From Dicyema japonicum (taxonomy: Eukaryota; Dicyemida; Rhombozoa; Dicyemidae): 64,000 nt of DNA. The notes beneath the pieces were generated by a model, which worked only from the letters and a program-made list of their open reading frames with translations, had not been told where the DNA came from and did no database searches. The translations under genes were made by a program, and so were the position numbers. Positions 21,146 to 32,826 of this stretch are shown here, one piece after another (within the stretch, counting starts at the first letter, position 1; each line of letters opens with the position of its first letter). The DNA is taken from contig RDEW01000014.1 of the NCBI GenBank assembly GCA_011109175.1, positions 382,042-446,041 of the forward strand, read 5' to 3'.

Positions 21146-21465
21146 GACTCGGATGACCCGAGTGGTGCAGTGTAACGAGTTTCGGACAAGAGGTCTGATG
21201 ACCCATAGTTCTAATCTCGTTTCTGTACATTCAGGCTGAAGGTTCCATGCATCTACGGTGCTTTGACTTGACGAGTGACGCCATTATTGGTGAACATTTC
21301 ACTGCGGAACCTGATCGATCGCCTATAAAGACTCACGCAACAAAAAGTAAAAAGAAGTGAAGAGCATTCCTTGATTCTCCCTCTACGATTAGTTATACCC
21401 GTTTTTACTTAAATAAAGTGTGTCCTGCCTGAGCATAGTTTTAGCTAACATGGCTCTGTGATGAG
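21146..21465 (+). repeat. SINE-1 copy B with degenerate tRNA-like head
   Basis: Head: gacccgagtggtgcag (A-box-like) and tagttctaatctcg (B-box-like). Body: aaggttccatgcatctacgg, gacgagtgacgccattattg, gaagagcattccttg, acttaaataaagtgtgtcc and the atggctctgtg tail. It is joined to a SINE-3 fragment upstream, giving a composite unit. Confidence 0.75.
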
Positions 21466-21599
21466 GAATTAGCAGGAGGAATATTATTTTTTCTAAAGCG
21501 CTACCATGACAAGTTAATTTAGTGGTTGAAATTGGGCTGTTGACGTAACTCGGTTGCACTTTGACGAGAGACATCGGAATATGGACTAATGTTTGGGTT

Positions 21600-21935
21600 C
21601 AAATCGTGCCATGTGGAAATCAGAATAACTTAAAAACTGTCCATCTTGCGGAAGAATTTCTTAACTCGAATGCAGAAAGAAGTAAATACTTGACAACTAA
21701 TTAATGTATTCTCGAATGTTCTTTAATTTGCTAAAGGTCATAAAAGTTTGATGAGGTTAACAATTAGCCAAAAATCCTCTGTCAACGAGTTTACATAAAT
21801 TCGAGGAGACATTTCTTGATCGCTGGCAGACCATTTAAGGAGAGTGCGGGAATTATTAGAAGCGAAGATCACTTCATTAGTTGTCTTTGACACCTTCTTT
21901 CTCGGTGATCATGGGGTTTCTTAAAAATGCTTAAA
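21600..21935 (+). repeat. Degenerate LINE/SINE tail with 3' stem-loop
   Basis: The 3' end has GATCAC (21867-21872) pairing with GTGATC (21905-21910) and then ggggttt, as in the jockey-like LINE and R330 ends. The upstream 270 bp (for example tcgtgccatgtggaaatc) only distantly resembles R330. Confidence 0.5.
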
Positions 21936-22009
21936 ATAGACAAATTTAGTACCATCGTATCACCTTATTTTTGCACTACTGTAGATATTTAACACTTACT
22001 GAATCTCAA

Positions 22010-22267
22010 AATACCATTAAAAGCTAAGCTAAATTGTTTAAGAATTCATAATAGTGAACTGTTGGCATGGCTAATCCCTCTGTATTGGCATGGATAAATT
22101 CATACATTAAACCAGTACGCCAACAGCAAAGTTATCAATGAGCAATCCTCCTACCGTCAAATTTCCTTTCTGTATTTCCTTGCAAGAATTCTTGAGAGAC
22201 TAGTTCTCGAATGCATCCAAGAGTCAATCTCTACATCTTGTTTCCAGCATAGATGTTCATCGCAACA
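22010..22267 (+). pseudogene. LINE reverse transcriptase fragment beside Tigger T2
   Basis: A plus-strand frame reads RQISFLYFLARILERLVLEC and IQESISTSCFQHRCSSQHT, clearly matching the fingers region RPISILCLLSRILERLVLEN and IPLSPFQHGFRAEHST of the LINE at 27.1 kb. It is cut off by the Tigger T2 terminal repeat. Confidence 0.7.
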
Positions 22268-22269
22268 TA

Positions 22270-24115
22270 CAGTTTGCCCTCTGTTGCTCGCCATTTTTTT
22301 GGAAAAAATTCCAATTTTACTAAGGAAATTCCATTGCTCGCCACGTTTTAGTATTAAAAAATTAAAATTTATTATTAAAAAAATAATTTTTCAAATATCT
22401 ATGCCGCGTGTCTTTTTTCGTAACATGAGGAAGTGTTTTAGATTATCTTATGATCAAAAAAAAGAAATCATAAATTATCTTATTGATATCTCTTCTCTAA
22501 GTTTAGGGCGTGTCTCATAATTTTTTCAACGCGTTTCAAAAAATCAATTTCGAGACGTGCAATAAACGACCCTAAATTGAATAGAGAAGATTCTTGAAAT
22601 TAATCCAATTTATGGGACAAGTTCTCGTTTTTCGAAACTCAGATATTCATCAATTGATACTGAATTCATTACCTGGATGGATTACATGGAATCAATATAA
22701 GATAATTTTATCAAAGCAACTGAATTTGCTGCATTAAATGGACTCTGAATTCAAATCCAGTAAAGGATGACTGGAAAAGTTTTAAAAAAGGCACAATGTA
22801 AAATTACGGAATTTTTCATGGTGAATTGGGATATACTGCGGATGAGTTTAAAATAGAAATTGAAGACTTTAAAAAAATTATCTCTCAAAAATAAATGAAT
22901 ATGGTGCCGAAAATGTTTATAATGCTGACGAAACCGGTGCGTTTTACAAGACTATTCCTTCAAAAAGTGTATGCAGGAGACGCAGATCAGGACAGAAATT
23001 ACTAAGATCGGTTAAAATTTTTTAGCTAATCTTCAGATTTTCATTAATGCTTTGCGCAAATATGACTGGATCTGATAAAAGAACCCCATTGATGGTCGAA
23101 AGTATAGAAACCAAGGTGTTTCAAAAACATGAACGTTGATAAATATTTACAATACCACAATTCTTCAAAGGCTTGGATGAAAATTCAAATTTTCAACGAA
23201 TGGTTGTATAAATGGGACATGAATCTCAAACAAAAACAAAAAAGGATACTTTTGGTTGTAGACCAAAATAACAATCGAATTAAGTATGATAGAAGTTTTA
23301 TATTTACCAAAAAACACGACGACTGTGCTTCAACCAATGGATCAAGGGATTATTAGATCATTCAAATCCAATTTTAGCAAATTTAAATTTAAACATATAA
23401 TGGAAAAAATAAATTATAGTGAAGAAAATATTGAATGTTGTAAAAAATTAACGCTAAGTCTTATTTTCTCACCTTCCTGGAAAAATGTGTCAGTGGATAC
23501 AATATCAAAATGCTTCACCACGCCAAATGGGAAAAAAGCATTGAAGAGCTTGAACAAATTAGGGAGACCAAAAAATAAAGAATTTTGAACAAATTATTGA
23601 TAAATTAATGATCTCGGAACGCATTCAAGAAGAGAGTTTGTAGACTTTACGTACTCTGAGAATGACGAACTTCTTGAATTTCTTCAAAACAATGAAAATG
23701 ATGATATTTCGGTATAAACAATTTAGACATAACAATTAGTGAAGATTGTGAAAAGAAAGAAAAATGTATTACACACAGAGAAGCTATAAAAGTGTTTTGG
23801 AACTCAAAGAATATTTTTCGCATTATGAAAAATTTGATTTAAATATGCTTGAAAGTTTAATAAAAATTCAAAATAATATAGAAATCGATCATGCAAAAAA
23901 CACTAAACAATTACTTTAATTAGAATCGTTTTTTTAATAAATATTTCAAATATTTATTTAAATGTTTATAGTCACTCAAATAGAGTATAAAAAATTATAC
24001 AAAAAATTTTTTTAAATAGAAGATACGATATCGATTATTTCTATTACTCGCCAAATTCTCTTAGTCGCCAATTTTTGCTTGGTCTCAAAAATGGCGAGCA
24101 ATAGAGGGTAAACTG
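22270..24115 (+). mobile_element. Tigger/pogo-type DNA transposon T2
   Basis: Ends are cagtttgccctctgttgctc at 22270 and the reverse complement cagtttaccctctattgctc ending at 24115, both flanked by TA (22268-22269, 24116-24117). Subterminal gctcgccatttttt repeats occur at both ends. The terminal sequence differs from T1, so this is a separate family. It lies between two LINE reverse transcriptase fragments. Confidence 0.9.
22400..23590 (+). pseudogene. Decayed Tigger transposase of T2
   Basis: Starts MPRVFFRNMRKCFRLSYDQK, a CENPB-type helix-turn-helix, then GAENVYNADETGAFYKTIPS (first catalytic Asp), SDKRTPLMV, LLVVDQNNNRI (second Asp region), VLYLPKNTTTVLQPMDQGII and GRPKNKEF. The order is that of Tigger/jerky transposases. 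Several frame changes and stops disable it. Confidence 0.85.
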
Positions 24116-24117
24116 TA

Positions 24118-24700
24118 TAGCTCTCTAACTTCCTAAACGCAAGACGTGGATGAGTTATCCCCAATAGCATAAATTTAAGACACACTTCCTGTCCAATTAA
24201 GTTCCCCAAGGTTCTCCACTTTCGTTAAGACTCTTGAACCTGCACATGACACAAAAAATTCAATCCTGCTCTCATAGGCTGATGATATCGTCCTCTCTGC
24301 CAGAGATATAAATTATGGAGTAGCCACGAAAGTCGTATAAGAAACCCTGTACATTCTACATTCCATTACGACTCGATGTATTCACAGCCTAAAGTCCTCA
24401 AAGGCATTGCAACATCAAGCCAAGCATCCTCCTTAACAACAGGATTATTCCCGTCAATACCACAGTAAATATTCTTGGAGTCATATTCGACTAAGAAAAC
24501 CGGATGACAGCAGTTTGAAGAAAATGGGAGTTCTAAAGATCATCTCAAAAACTCATGGAAATTGGATGCCTCTCAACCATTTACCTCCAGTTTGTCCAGC
24601 CAGTACTTATCTAAGCAAGTGTATTGTAATCGATGGCCATTTTCTATTCTTCCCTGCATGAGTTATACACAATCCAGTAAGCCACAAGCGGATTCACCAG
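24118..24700 (+). pseudogene. LINE reverse transcriptase fragment
   Basis: Frames recover VPQGSPLS-like sequence near 24205, then ADDIVLSARDINYG (catalytic YADD-type motif with the preceding residue mutated) and a degenerate C-terminus. It resembles the LINE at 26.2 kb. It probably belongs with 22010-22267, although the segment that should lie between them is missing. Confidence 0.6.
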
Positions 24701-24712
24701 TCCTAATTACGA

Positions 24713-24945
24713 GTCTATGCTTTGCTTTGGCTTGAGGAGTGAGGCCGTCATCAGTGAACACCTCACTGGGGAACCGGATTGTCTACAAAAGGACTCGCAT
24801 GCAAAAATAGAAAAAAGGAAGTAAAGAGCATTCTTTGGTTCTTTCTCCCTCCGCGATTAGTTATAACTGTTCTTTACTCAAAATAAAGTGTGTCTCTTGC
24901 CTGGAGGAGCTATTTCTATATGGCTATTCTTAAAGTGCAGCATTA
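24713..24945 (+). repeat. SINE-1 copy C
   Basis: Body blocks gaggagtgaggccgtcatca, aaccggattgtctacaaaag, gtaaagagcattctttgg, caaaataaagtgtgtc and a tail gaggagctatttctatatgg. No recognisable tRNA head remains. Confidence 0.75.
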
Positions 24946-24959
24946 TTATGCTTTTTGAA

Positions 24960-25681
24960 GCACTTCTACTCGAACGACAACGAAAATTCCTAAGGAAACC
25001 CAACCTTCAAGACAGTCTTCTCTAGCATATCCTTAGATACCTTAAAACTCCCAAATATATGATCTGACTTATAAAGCAGATCTCTTCGTTCATTCACGAA
25101 GGTAGAAAATTATATATTCCAATGGGAAGACAACCGACAAACAAGTGATTCAATTTAACAACCAAACATTTAGTCAAAGAAAGAAACTATTTTAAAAAAA
25201 GAACATCCCGTTGAAGGAGGATATAATAAGAATTCGTACACTAAACAAGGAGATTAACAAATATATCAGTAAAACGAACGAGAAACGCTGGACAGAACTA
25301 TCAAAAGCCCTAACAGAAAATCCGTCAGTACAGAAGATCTGGAACAAAGTCAAGTCTATCAAAAGGTCTTTTGATGAACCGCAAAATGGGATATCATTAC
25401 AACCAAACACCTTAATGAAATACTATGCTTCCATAGCACATAAAAACCAAGAACACCAAGTACTCCTAAACAGAATAAAACCGAAAGGATCATACATGTG
25501 GACCATATTTACGGCGAAGGACGTCCAGTGGGCATTATCAAAGGCCCGAAACTCCAAAGCCCTAGGTCCAGACAATATTTCTACAACGGAACTAAAGCAT
25601 CTAGGACCTCTTGCTCTAGATTTAATTGCTTACATATTCACAATATCAATCAATATGAACATTATTCCGGATGTCTGGAAG
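24960..25681 (+). pseudogene. Jockey-like LINE, 5' part of an interrupted copy
   Basis: A plus-strand frame of 159 codons includes IWNKVKSIKRSF, ARNSKALGPDNISTTELKHL and INMNIIPDVWK, the start of the reverse transcriptase domain in jockey-type LINEs. It is interrupted at 25681 by another LINE and resumes at 27069: VWK continues as RSYIKLILKPRKSENDF. Confidence 0.85.
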
Positions 25682-27068
25682 TCTCGATGATGAAACTGAA
25701 ACACCTTGGTGAAAAAGCAACCGAATTCCTATCGTACGTTTATACTCTATCTGTGAGCAATAATATGATACCTTCTATATGGAAGAAATCCATAATTCTG
25801 CCAATTCGGAAGCCAAACAACCTGCAAACGATCCCTCTTCTTATCATACAATTGCAATTTTATTACGATGTCCCGAATTTTAGAAAAATTAATCTTAACA
25901 CGAATCAAAGATATTGTACCAAATCGAGTATTCCAGCATGGATTCCGTGAAAATCATCTACTACGACTCACTTAACAAAATTAACTCAATATATATTTAA
26001 TGGATTCTCCTATCCAAAACCACATAAAAGGACCATAATGGCTTCAATAGACTTGAAGAAAGCATTCGACTCCGTGTCCCGGTCGCTGCTTATAGAAAAT
26101 TTCTAAGTCTTATAAATCCAAACATTAAAAGATGGCTGTCGAATTTTTTAAATGGAAGAAGAGGACAAGTGATGTCAGACAACAGAAAATCTAAATTTTG
26201 TTTATTGCCGAATGGTGTCCCTCAAGGTTCACCTCTCTCTCCCCTGCTCTCAACCTGTACACCAATGACCTTCCCACCAACGACGATCCCGATACATTAA
26301 TACTCTCATACGCAGATGACATTGTTCTTTCAACGAGAGACTCTAACTATGAGAAGGCAGGGATGGAACTTCAAAGTTATTTTGGTATACTGGAACATTG
26401 GCTCATATCAAATCGACTGGAAGTTTCTACAGGAAAGTCGTTTATAACAATTTTCTCTACATATAGAAGATCATTATACTCTCCCAAAACCAAATTGTTT
26501 GGATATGAAATTCTATGAATAAGTCTCCAACAATACTAGGAATAAAGTTGGATACTCTCCTGACATTCGGCCAACACGTCAATGACGTTATTACCAAGGT
26601 CAGGGGAGGACCAATATATTGAAAATTTTGTCCCGATCACCAATCGGGCGCAACACCTTCTTACTACAGAAAATTTACAGACAATACAGTAATCGAATAC
26701 GCATGTCCTTCCTGGAGCTCGATGATTTCTGAATCGTCGTCTCAAAAATTAGAAGCCGCACAACTTGCTGCCTTGAAAATAATAAATAAGAAAACTGTGG
26801 ATAACGTATTGAATGTTAAAGAATATCTAAGGTGGAGAGTGAAGTCATTTCTACTATAAGCAATGAAAACCGGCTGTCCGCTTTCACTCCCTATATCTGA
26901 CTGTTTAGAAAATGCAGGGAATCTATGGAGAATGAGACCGTCCCCGTTTCTACCAAATCTGTTGGATCTTCGAGGAACCCGAACGAGAGCAGAACCCGGA
27001 AAACCGGGATCATTTAGTCAGTAGTTAACTTTTAACTTTTTCTAATCCGGTGATCTTGGGGTAAAAAA
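25682..27068 (+). mobile_element. Jockey-like LINE nested in a LINE
   Basis: Flanked by an exact 11-bp duplication, atgtctggaag, at 25671-25681 and 27069-27079. Inside are MKLKHLGEKATEFLSYVYTL, KAFDSVSRSLL, NFLNGRRGQVMSD, GVPQGSPLSPLL in slightly broken form, LILSYADDIVLSTRDSNYEK (catalytic Asp pair) and SRLEVSTGKSFI-like thumb sequence. It is 5' truncated and carries frameshifts. The 3' stem is GATCAT (27008-27013) with GTGATC (27050-27055), then an A-rich tail. 26725-27068 is the source-like copy of the insertion found in Tigger T1. Confidence 0.9.
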
Positions 27069-28200
27069 ATGTCTGGAAGAGATCATACATCAAACTGATC
27101 TTGAAGCCAAGAAAATCCGAAAATGACTTCTCTTTCTACAGACCAATCTCGATCCTATGTTTACTTTCCCGAATACTCGAAAGATTAGTTCTTGAAAATA
27201 TCAAAGACTACATCCCGCTCTCTCCTTTCCAACATGGATTCCGGGCAGAACACTCCACAGCAACATACCTAACGTTCCTGTGGTAGTTCATTGCGGAGGG
27301 ATTCAATTGCACTAAACCACACCAACGAACAGTCTTGGTCCTTTGATATAACAAAGGCTTTCGACACAGTCTCTAGAAAACTCCTTAGTGAGAAAATTTA
27401 CGATACATGCATCCATCAAAACATAAAACTATGGATTACCAACTTCTTAAGTGGGAGACGTGGACAAGTGATTTGCAATAACATAAAGTCAAAACCCCGT
27501 CTCATACCAAATGGAGTCGCTCAATGATCCCCACTATCGCTTTCCTTTTTCAATCTTTACATAAACGACATGCCACAAACCTGTAATGAAAACTGACTAA
27601 TATTCTTCGATGCCGACAATATTATTCTTGCCTCCAAGGACAGAAGCATTCAATCAGCGACTCAGCACGCTCAACAAATTTTTGAAAAGTTGGAACTATG
27701 GTTCTCGAAGCGGATACATGACCCATCACCAACAAAGTCCTCTTTCACGATGTTTACTACCTACAAAAGAAAGCTCTGTGTCAAACCAAAATTCTTTATG
27801 AAGAACGAGGCTATTCCTATTAGCAAAACACCGGAGATTATGGGATTCACCTTTGATCAGGGACTCACCTTTATCCGACATGATGAGAACATAGTAGCTT
27901 CAGCTCTGAGAAAAATGAAAATTTTAAAGGTACTCTCAAAAACACTTAGAGACCAAATTGGTGTCCTTGCCACGATTTATGTTCAATTTATCCGACCCAT
28001 GATGACGTATGCAAGTCCTTCGTGGGCAATGCAGATTTCACGATCCTCCTCATTGAAACTATCCGAAATTAAGGAAACCGCAATAAAAATAATAGGATCA
28101 GGTCACAAAATCCAGCCCATTGAAAATCTCTTAATCGAATTATAACGGAAACTCTTAAAGAAGGCTAGTTTACAAAAGTGCACTCTATTCCATGCACAAT
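27069..28200 (+). pseudogene. Jockey-like LINE, 3' part of the interrupted copy
   Basis: Continues the interrupted reverse transcriptase: RPISILCLLSRILERLVLEN, FQHGFRAEHSTATYL, SFDITKAFDTVSRKLLSEKI, NFLSGRRGQVICNNIKSK, IPNGVAQ, FFDADNIIL (mutated YADD), then TPEIMGFTFDQGLTF and MMTYASPSWAMQISRSSS. A stop after KIQPIENLLIEL and several frame changes mark it as dead. Confidence 0.85.
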
Positions 28201-28299
28201 TGAAATATCTACAATCATACAGAAATTTTGAGCCGATGCCGTATCCAATGAGAAAAGCTGTTCAGGATTCTCGACCCCACCGGACTCGTCCTCTCCCTT

Positions 28300-28345
28300 G
28301 TCTGTCGGGAATAGCCACGCAGTCAGGGCAGCTTCTATGTAACTT
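28300..28345 (+). repeat. Short tail of RLE family 1
   Basis: The block gggaatagccacgcagtcag followed by ggcagc equals the terminal segment at 19085-19115 and the reverse complement of 37715-37735. It is fused directly to the end of the preceding LINE, giving a chimeric 3' end. Confidence 0.6.
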
Positions 28346-28349
28346 TTAC

Positions 28350-29320
28350 TCTATTTTCTTTCTTCTTTATTCCTTTAAAAGATTTACACCAATTTTTGTT
28401 GGCATACCATAATTTGTGACAATAAAATCAAAAAAGTAACTCACTAATCACATTGTCCTGATGCCTAATTAAAGTTACCATATAAAATACTGAAGAGTAC
28501 AACATAATTAAATGGATCCTGGAGGGACAAGACCTGAATGTATCAGCAGCTCGGAAGTATAGAAGACTGAAAACTTACTTATGATAGACAGAAAGCTTTT
28601 ATTTAATTTTAATTAAAATTTTAGGAGGAATAGCAGGAATTAAATATTATCGTCGTATGCTCGCATGTTCCGGAATTCGCTCCTTAACAAGTATGGGGTC
28701 GTATGTACGAACGTTCCGTAATATGCTCCTAACGGGTAGGGGGCATATTCCTATACTTTGCTTCCATACTCCCCGTATACCTAATATGAAGTGTGGAAAA
28801 ATAATATTTATCACATTTTATTCCTAGGAAAGTTGTCTCTGACCGATACCAAAGAGAATCGTGGTATTTATGGATTCAACACTTTTGTGGAATCAGTTCA
28901 TGATAATCCAGAAAGTTTTAATTTAGAAGAATTGAAAGTTTTAGAAAATCTCAACACTTATACAAAAGGTTTTGAAAGGGTAAATTTGCAGTCTTCGTAT
29001 TAGAAAAGAATGAACAGGAAGATAGGAGTGGTTCTTTCACAACGACTAAAAAATCAAAACCACTGAAAATAATAGTTAATTAGCACTTTTGTAAAATTGT
29101 TAATTTTGAGATAATAGATTATTTTTATTTTGACATTGATGGATCACTCTCAGCGCTCGCGACATATTATTATGACAAACTATACGCAATAACATTCACA
29201 TAATTCAGTTTATTCTAATGATTTATGTAAAAGTTACTTGAATACTTAAGGTTTCTTTTACGCCGTACTATCCTTCGTGTCAGTTTCTTCCATTCAACTT
29301 TTTCCCTTGATTGTCCGCTT
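28350..29320. other. Unassigned stretch with a small open frame
   Basis: A plus-strand frame around 28515-28585 reads WILEGQDLNVSAARKYRRLK, like a helix-turn-helix of a pogo-type transposase. A second frame at 28791-29003 (GKLSLTDTKENRGIYGF, FNLEELKVLENLNTYT) is balanced in composition but unrecognised. Neither is supported as a host gene. Confidence 0.3.
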
Positions 29321-29323
29321 TTT

Positions 29324-29645
29324 TCAGTTGCCCCACAATTCGGGCGTAATCATTATCCAGACAAAGTGTAATGTAAAAGCATGATATTTGAAATCAAAAG
29401 AACATTTATTTTGAAAAAAAAAATTAATCAAAAATGGACCCCGCTGACAATTCGACGTTGCGTTTCCACTCACGATTGCAACGGAGACCAACTGGATAAG
29501 CCACTTAGTCTCACGTGCGTCGTGGCTTATGATCATAGCCAGAAGTCCCAGCTTCTTGAGGAAACGAATCGATTTCCCGTTTATTCTTCCAGTTGTCTCA
29601 ACTAATTTGAAATTAAAAATTAACAATAACTTTTTCTGATGCATA
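29324..29645 (-). pseudogene. RLE retrotransposon C-terminal fragment (family 1)
   Basis: The minus strand reads LVETTGRINGKSIRFLKKLG, then ISHDARETKWLIQLVSVAIV and SGNAT, matching the last segment of family 1 copies (VETTGTMGAKTDAFL and RLEMAIIRGNA at 55.8 kb). Only the final 70 or so residues remain. Confidence 0.65.
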
Positions 29646-30051
29646 CTAGCAGTTTAGGCATAATATTCCTCCGCGATCTATGACCGATCTTTTCTGATGG
29701 CTGTATAACTCGGGAGGAGAGTGATAATTTTGTTTCTTGTAGAAATCATATATCGATGCTATTTTCTCTTTATATTACCATTCAGTTGTATGATGGAGAT
29801 TTGATGGTCCAAGGTTTGGTTTGATGTCACCAGAGATGATCTAGTTGTCACCAGGTTAGATGAGTAGGACCAATAAGAACGCCGTCCGTAAAAGAAAATT
29901 TTAGATTGAAGAAAATTCTTTTTCTGAATGCATTAGCTACATTCTGAGCACCTGAAAAGATTTTTGTACTTGAACCACATGATGCATCGCTTAGTGACTC
30001 AGAAATACAAAAAAAGTTTTATTTAAGTATAAAGCCAGACAAATAATCAAA

Positions 30052-32826
30052 TCACTTTTTCTGACGCTTACCAGCAGGCTAGGCATAACAATATATTTTA
30101 CAGCTTTTCGTATAGACTTTACGACCGGTTTTAGATCGAAACTACTCAATGAGGAAGTGTCAGACTCATCATCATTTATAAAATCCTTCACTCGCTTCTT
30201 GGCACGTTTTACAGACGAGACACTATACGGCATTACACATTTAGTCTTTTTTCTTGCACGTGTCAACGCAGATTTTACCTTGAAAATAAAGAAATACTAA
30301 ACATTAGTAGGAATAGCGCTGTAGGATGACTTCCCAAATTCAACAAGGGAAAACATGGTCTCCATGTCCTCCTTCTGCATACAATAGTGATTGAGCAGAT
30401 CACTAACAACATTTATGCTATCGGTACTCCCACTCTTTCCCAGTTTTCTTATAATTATGTTACTCATAAAATTCATCCGTTCCATCAACAAGTCTGAGCA
30501 ACACTGGTTGGCTATTCTACCGTGGAAAATGTTGTTTACCTCGTTTTTGAATGAAAGTGAATTTGACTTAAAAGACGTTTATTTTTGTTTTCCGTTGAAT
30601 ATTTTCCGAACCACGACGGAAAGTTGATACGACTTTTAAGGACTCCCTTAACGGTAAAAGGAGGCACAACGGTGGACCAAAAACCCTAGATATAAATAAC
30701 ATTCACACTGAGTGCGGTAACAACTCCCATGAAGGATTAGGTCCCCTAATCTGTGCATCCATCACATCAGCTATGCAGAACGCGTCGGCCGCCTTAGCAA
30801 CACGTGTGATGTGATCATCTATTTGTCTACCATGGAAATAAAGAATACTTGGAAGATTCCGAAGCAGAGAGGGACGTGTAATTCTCAAACATAAAAAGCG
30901 GCACGAGAGAATAGTCAACAAAGAAATTAGACAATTTATCGTTCATTGACTTTCTCGCAAGTTCACTCTGAGAGAATGCTCTTCTGCAGGCTTCAAATAT
31001 TTCCTCATATAAAACAGAATTAATACAATCTCGACATCTTTGTGGGCATTCGAGGACTTCTCCATAACCTGATCATATGTGAGGTCTCCGTCCCTACACC
31101 AGAGAGAAAGATTATTGATAATCTACATATATTGAAAATCCACCTGTCTGATGTCCCTGTTAGTTGATTCTATAATCAAATCCAAGGAATTTGGGTCAAT
31201 CTTAAATTGTTCCTGTTTTAATATACTCATCAGTGATGTCTTTGTTGGTCAAACACATTCACCTTTATTTGGTCCACCCTCGGTCTCTGAAAAGGCAAAT
31301 CATAACAATAATTCCGTAAAGTTCTTATTTTTGGCTCAGAACGGTTATTACAGATACAAATAATTGGGTTTGGTGTACTTTTTATACAGGATATCAATTC
31401 CTAACAAAATAAACAATAGACTTGCCTGTATGCCTCCTCTGTCCTCATTCCCAGCAACCCCATCAACTTCATCCATTATCAAACACTTTGTGGGACCGGA
31501 ACAGCCGAAGGACTGCTTTAAAGAACGGGACCCCACCCACTGTTTCATATAACCCTCAATGCTCTTCTTTGAACGGCAATCGGATGCGTTCATCTCCAAA
31601 TAATCAATATTCAACTCCTACACATGGAATTCTATTAATACCTCACAAACCACGTGGGCAGTCGTAGTCTTTCCGATTCCTGGGGGTCCAGAGAGTATAG
31701 CCGCCCTGAAATTTCCACCATCAACACTAGATGCGGGCGCTTCACCGCATTCCCAATTTTTTAGCCACTTTAATAGCTTGTTAGCACATGAATTGGGTCC
31801 TTGTTGGCCAATTAAGTCACTGATCTTTTTAGGTTTGTATTTATCAACGAGGAGTTGAGTACTTATTCTCTTAGTTGGTTTCACTAAGGGAACACGGGTC
31901 AATGGTTTCGTTCCAGCATTATCTGAGCTTTTTTGAGGTGCTGGTTTAGAATTTTTTACAGGGAAGGTTTTGAGAAGGCCTATAAATCCGTCCTCGTCTA
32001 ATGTTTGAGTATTCAACTCTTCAGCCTGAAAACAAATCGTAAGACTACTTTACTAAGCTTGGATTTTCCGCAATCCCGGCCATATATCAAATAATCAGTC
32101 TTTCTACTTACAGCTGAAGTAATCCTTCCACCATATCTTTTGATATTCCTCTCCACTTCCTCTCTAGTAAAGGATTCTAAAACTCCACTCAGCACAAATG
32201 TCATTCCCGTTAGACAATTATCTCTCGCCTGCATGAAAAGCGCTATCTACCTGAGGCATTGTCTTTTCTCCCAGGTTTTGAGGAGGCTCACGGGAAATCA
32301 TCATTTTGTAATTCATTCCCTTTGAAGTCGCCGCTGGTAAATCCTACAAAAATATTTAATATTAAAAAGAATAATAAAAATTATATGACAAAATAATAAA
32401 CAAACATTATTGGCGGGTAGATTCAAGTTGTTGTGAGTTTTTTGTTTTTTGGTGGAGACTTATTGACCTATATATAAATTTATCATCATTACAATGTCAT
32501 CAACCTGCTTAGTCTTATTAGCAGCTTTTGGTTTACTTTCATTTTTTATCTTTTTCGAAGCCTTTTTTGGTGGTTGAGTTTCACATTTGGAATCTATATT
32601 TCAAAATTCGAGTTAAACCAGAGGATTCGTCGCTTACAATGACTTTGCTTTTACGATTTTTCCTAGGTTTAGTTATTATTTTCGGTTCATCATCAATTGA
32701 TTCCTTTTTATTCATGATAGGTTTCTAAAATTAAATAAAAACTATCAAAACTGCTATAGATCTATTCTCACTTTTCTTTGAAAAAAAATTTCGTATATCC
32801 TACAGTTTTATTAAAACCCAAACCAT
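30052..32826 (-). CDS. RFC1: Replication factor C large subunit
   Basis: Large subunit of the RFC clamp loader, which loads PCNA on DNA. In order: the PCNA-binding N-terminus M-DIRNFFSKKK, a basic linker, a BRCT domain (TFVLSGVLESFTREEVE, YGGRITSAVSRKTDYLI), VDKYKPKKISDLIGQQG, Walker A GPPGIGKTTTA, KCLIMDEVDGVAGNEDRGGI (Walker B), PNPIICICNNRSEPKIRTL, FQRPRVDQIK, STNRDIRQ, RVAKAADAFCIADVMDAQIR and LLNHYCMQKEDMETMFSL. The start codon (32826-32824) stands alone before a 24-nt intron at 32800-32823. Other introns are 21-25 nt, one (31401-31425) a GC-AG intron between GGIQ and ELIS. A last 23-nt intron leads to the basic end PAGKRQKK and the stop at 30052-30054. No disabling change was found. Confidence 0.95.

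Noticed and set aside
29991-30266. RFC1 C-terminus continuing to SLLVSVRKSDLIICL and beyond
   Set aside because: A 23-nt GT-AG intron gives the basic ending PAGKRQKK with a stop at 30052, in keeping with the lysine-rich end of RFC1.
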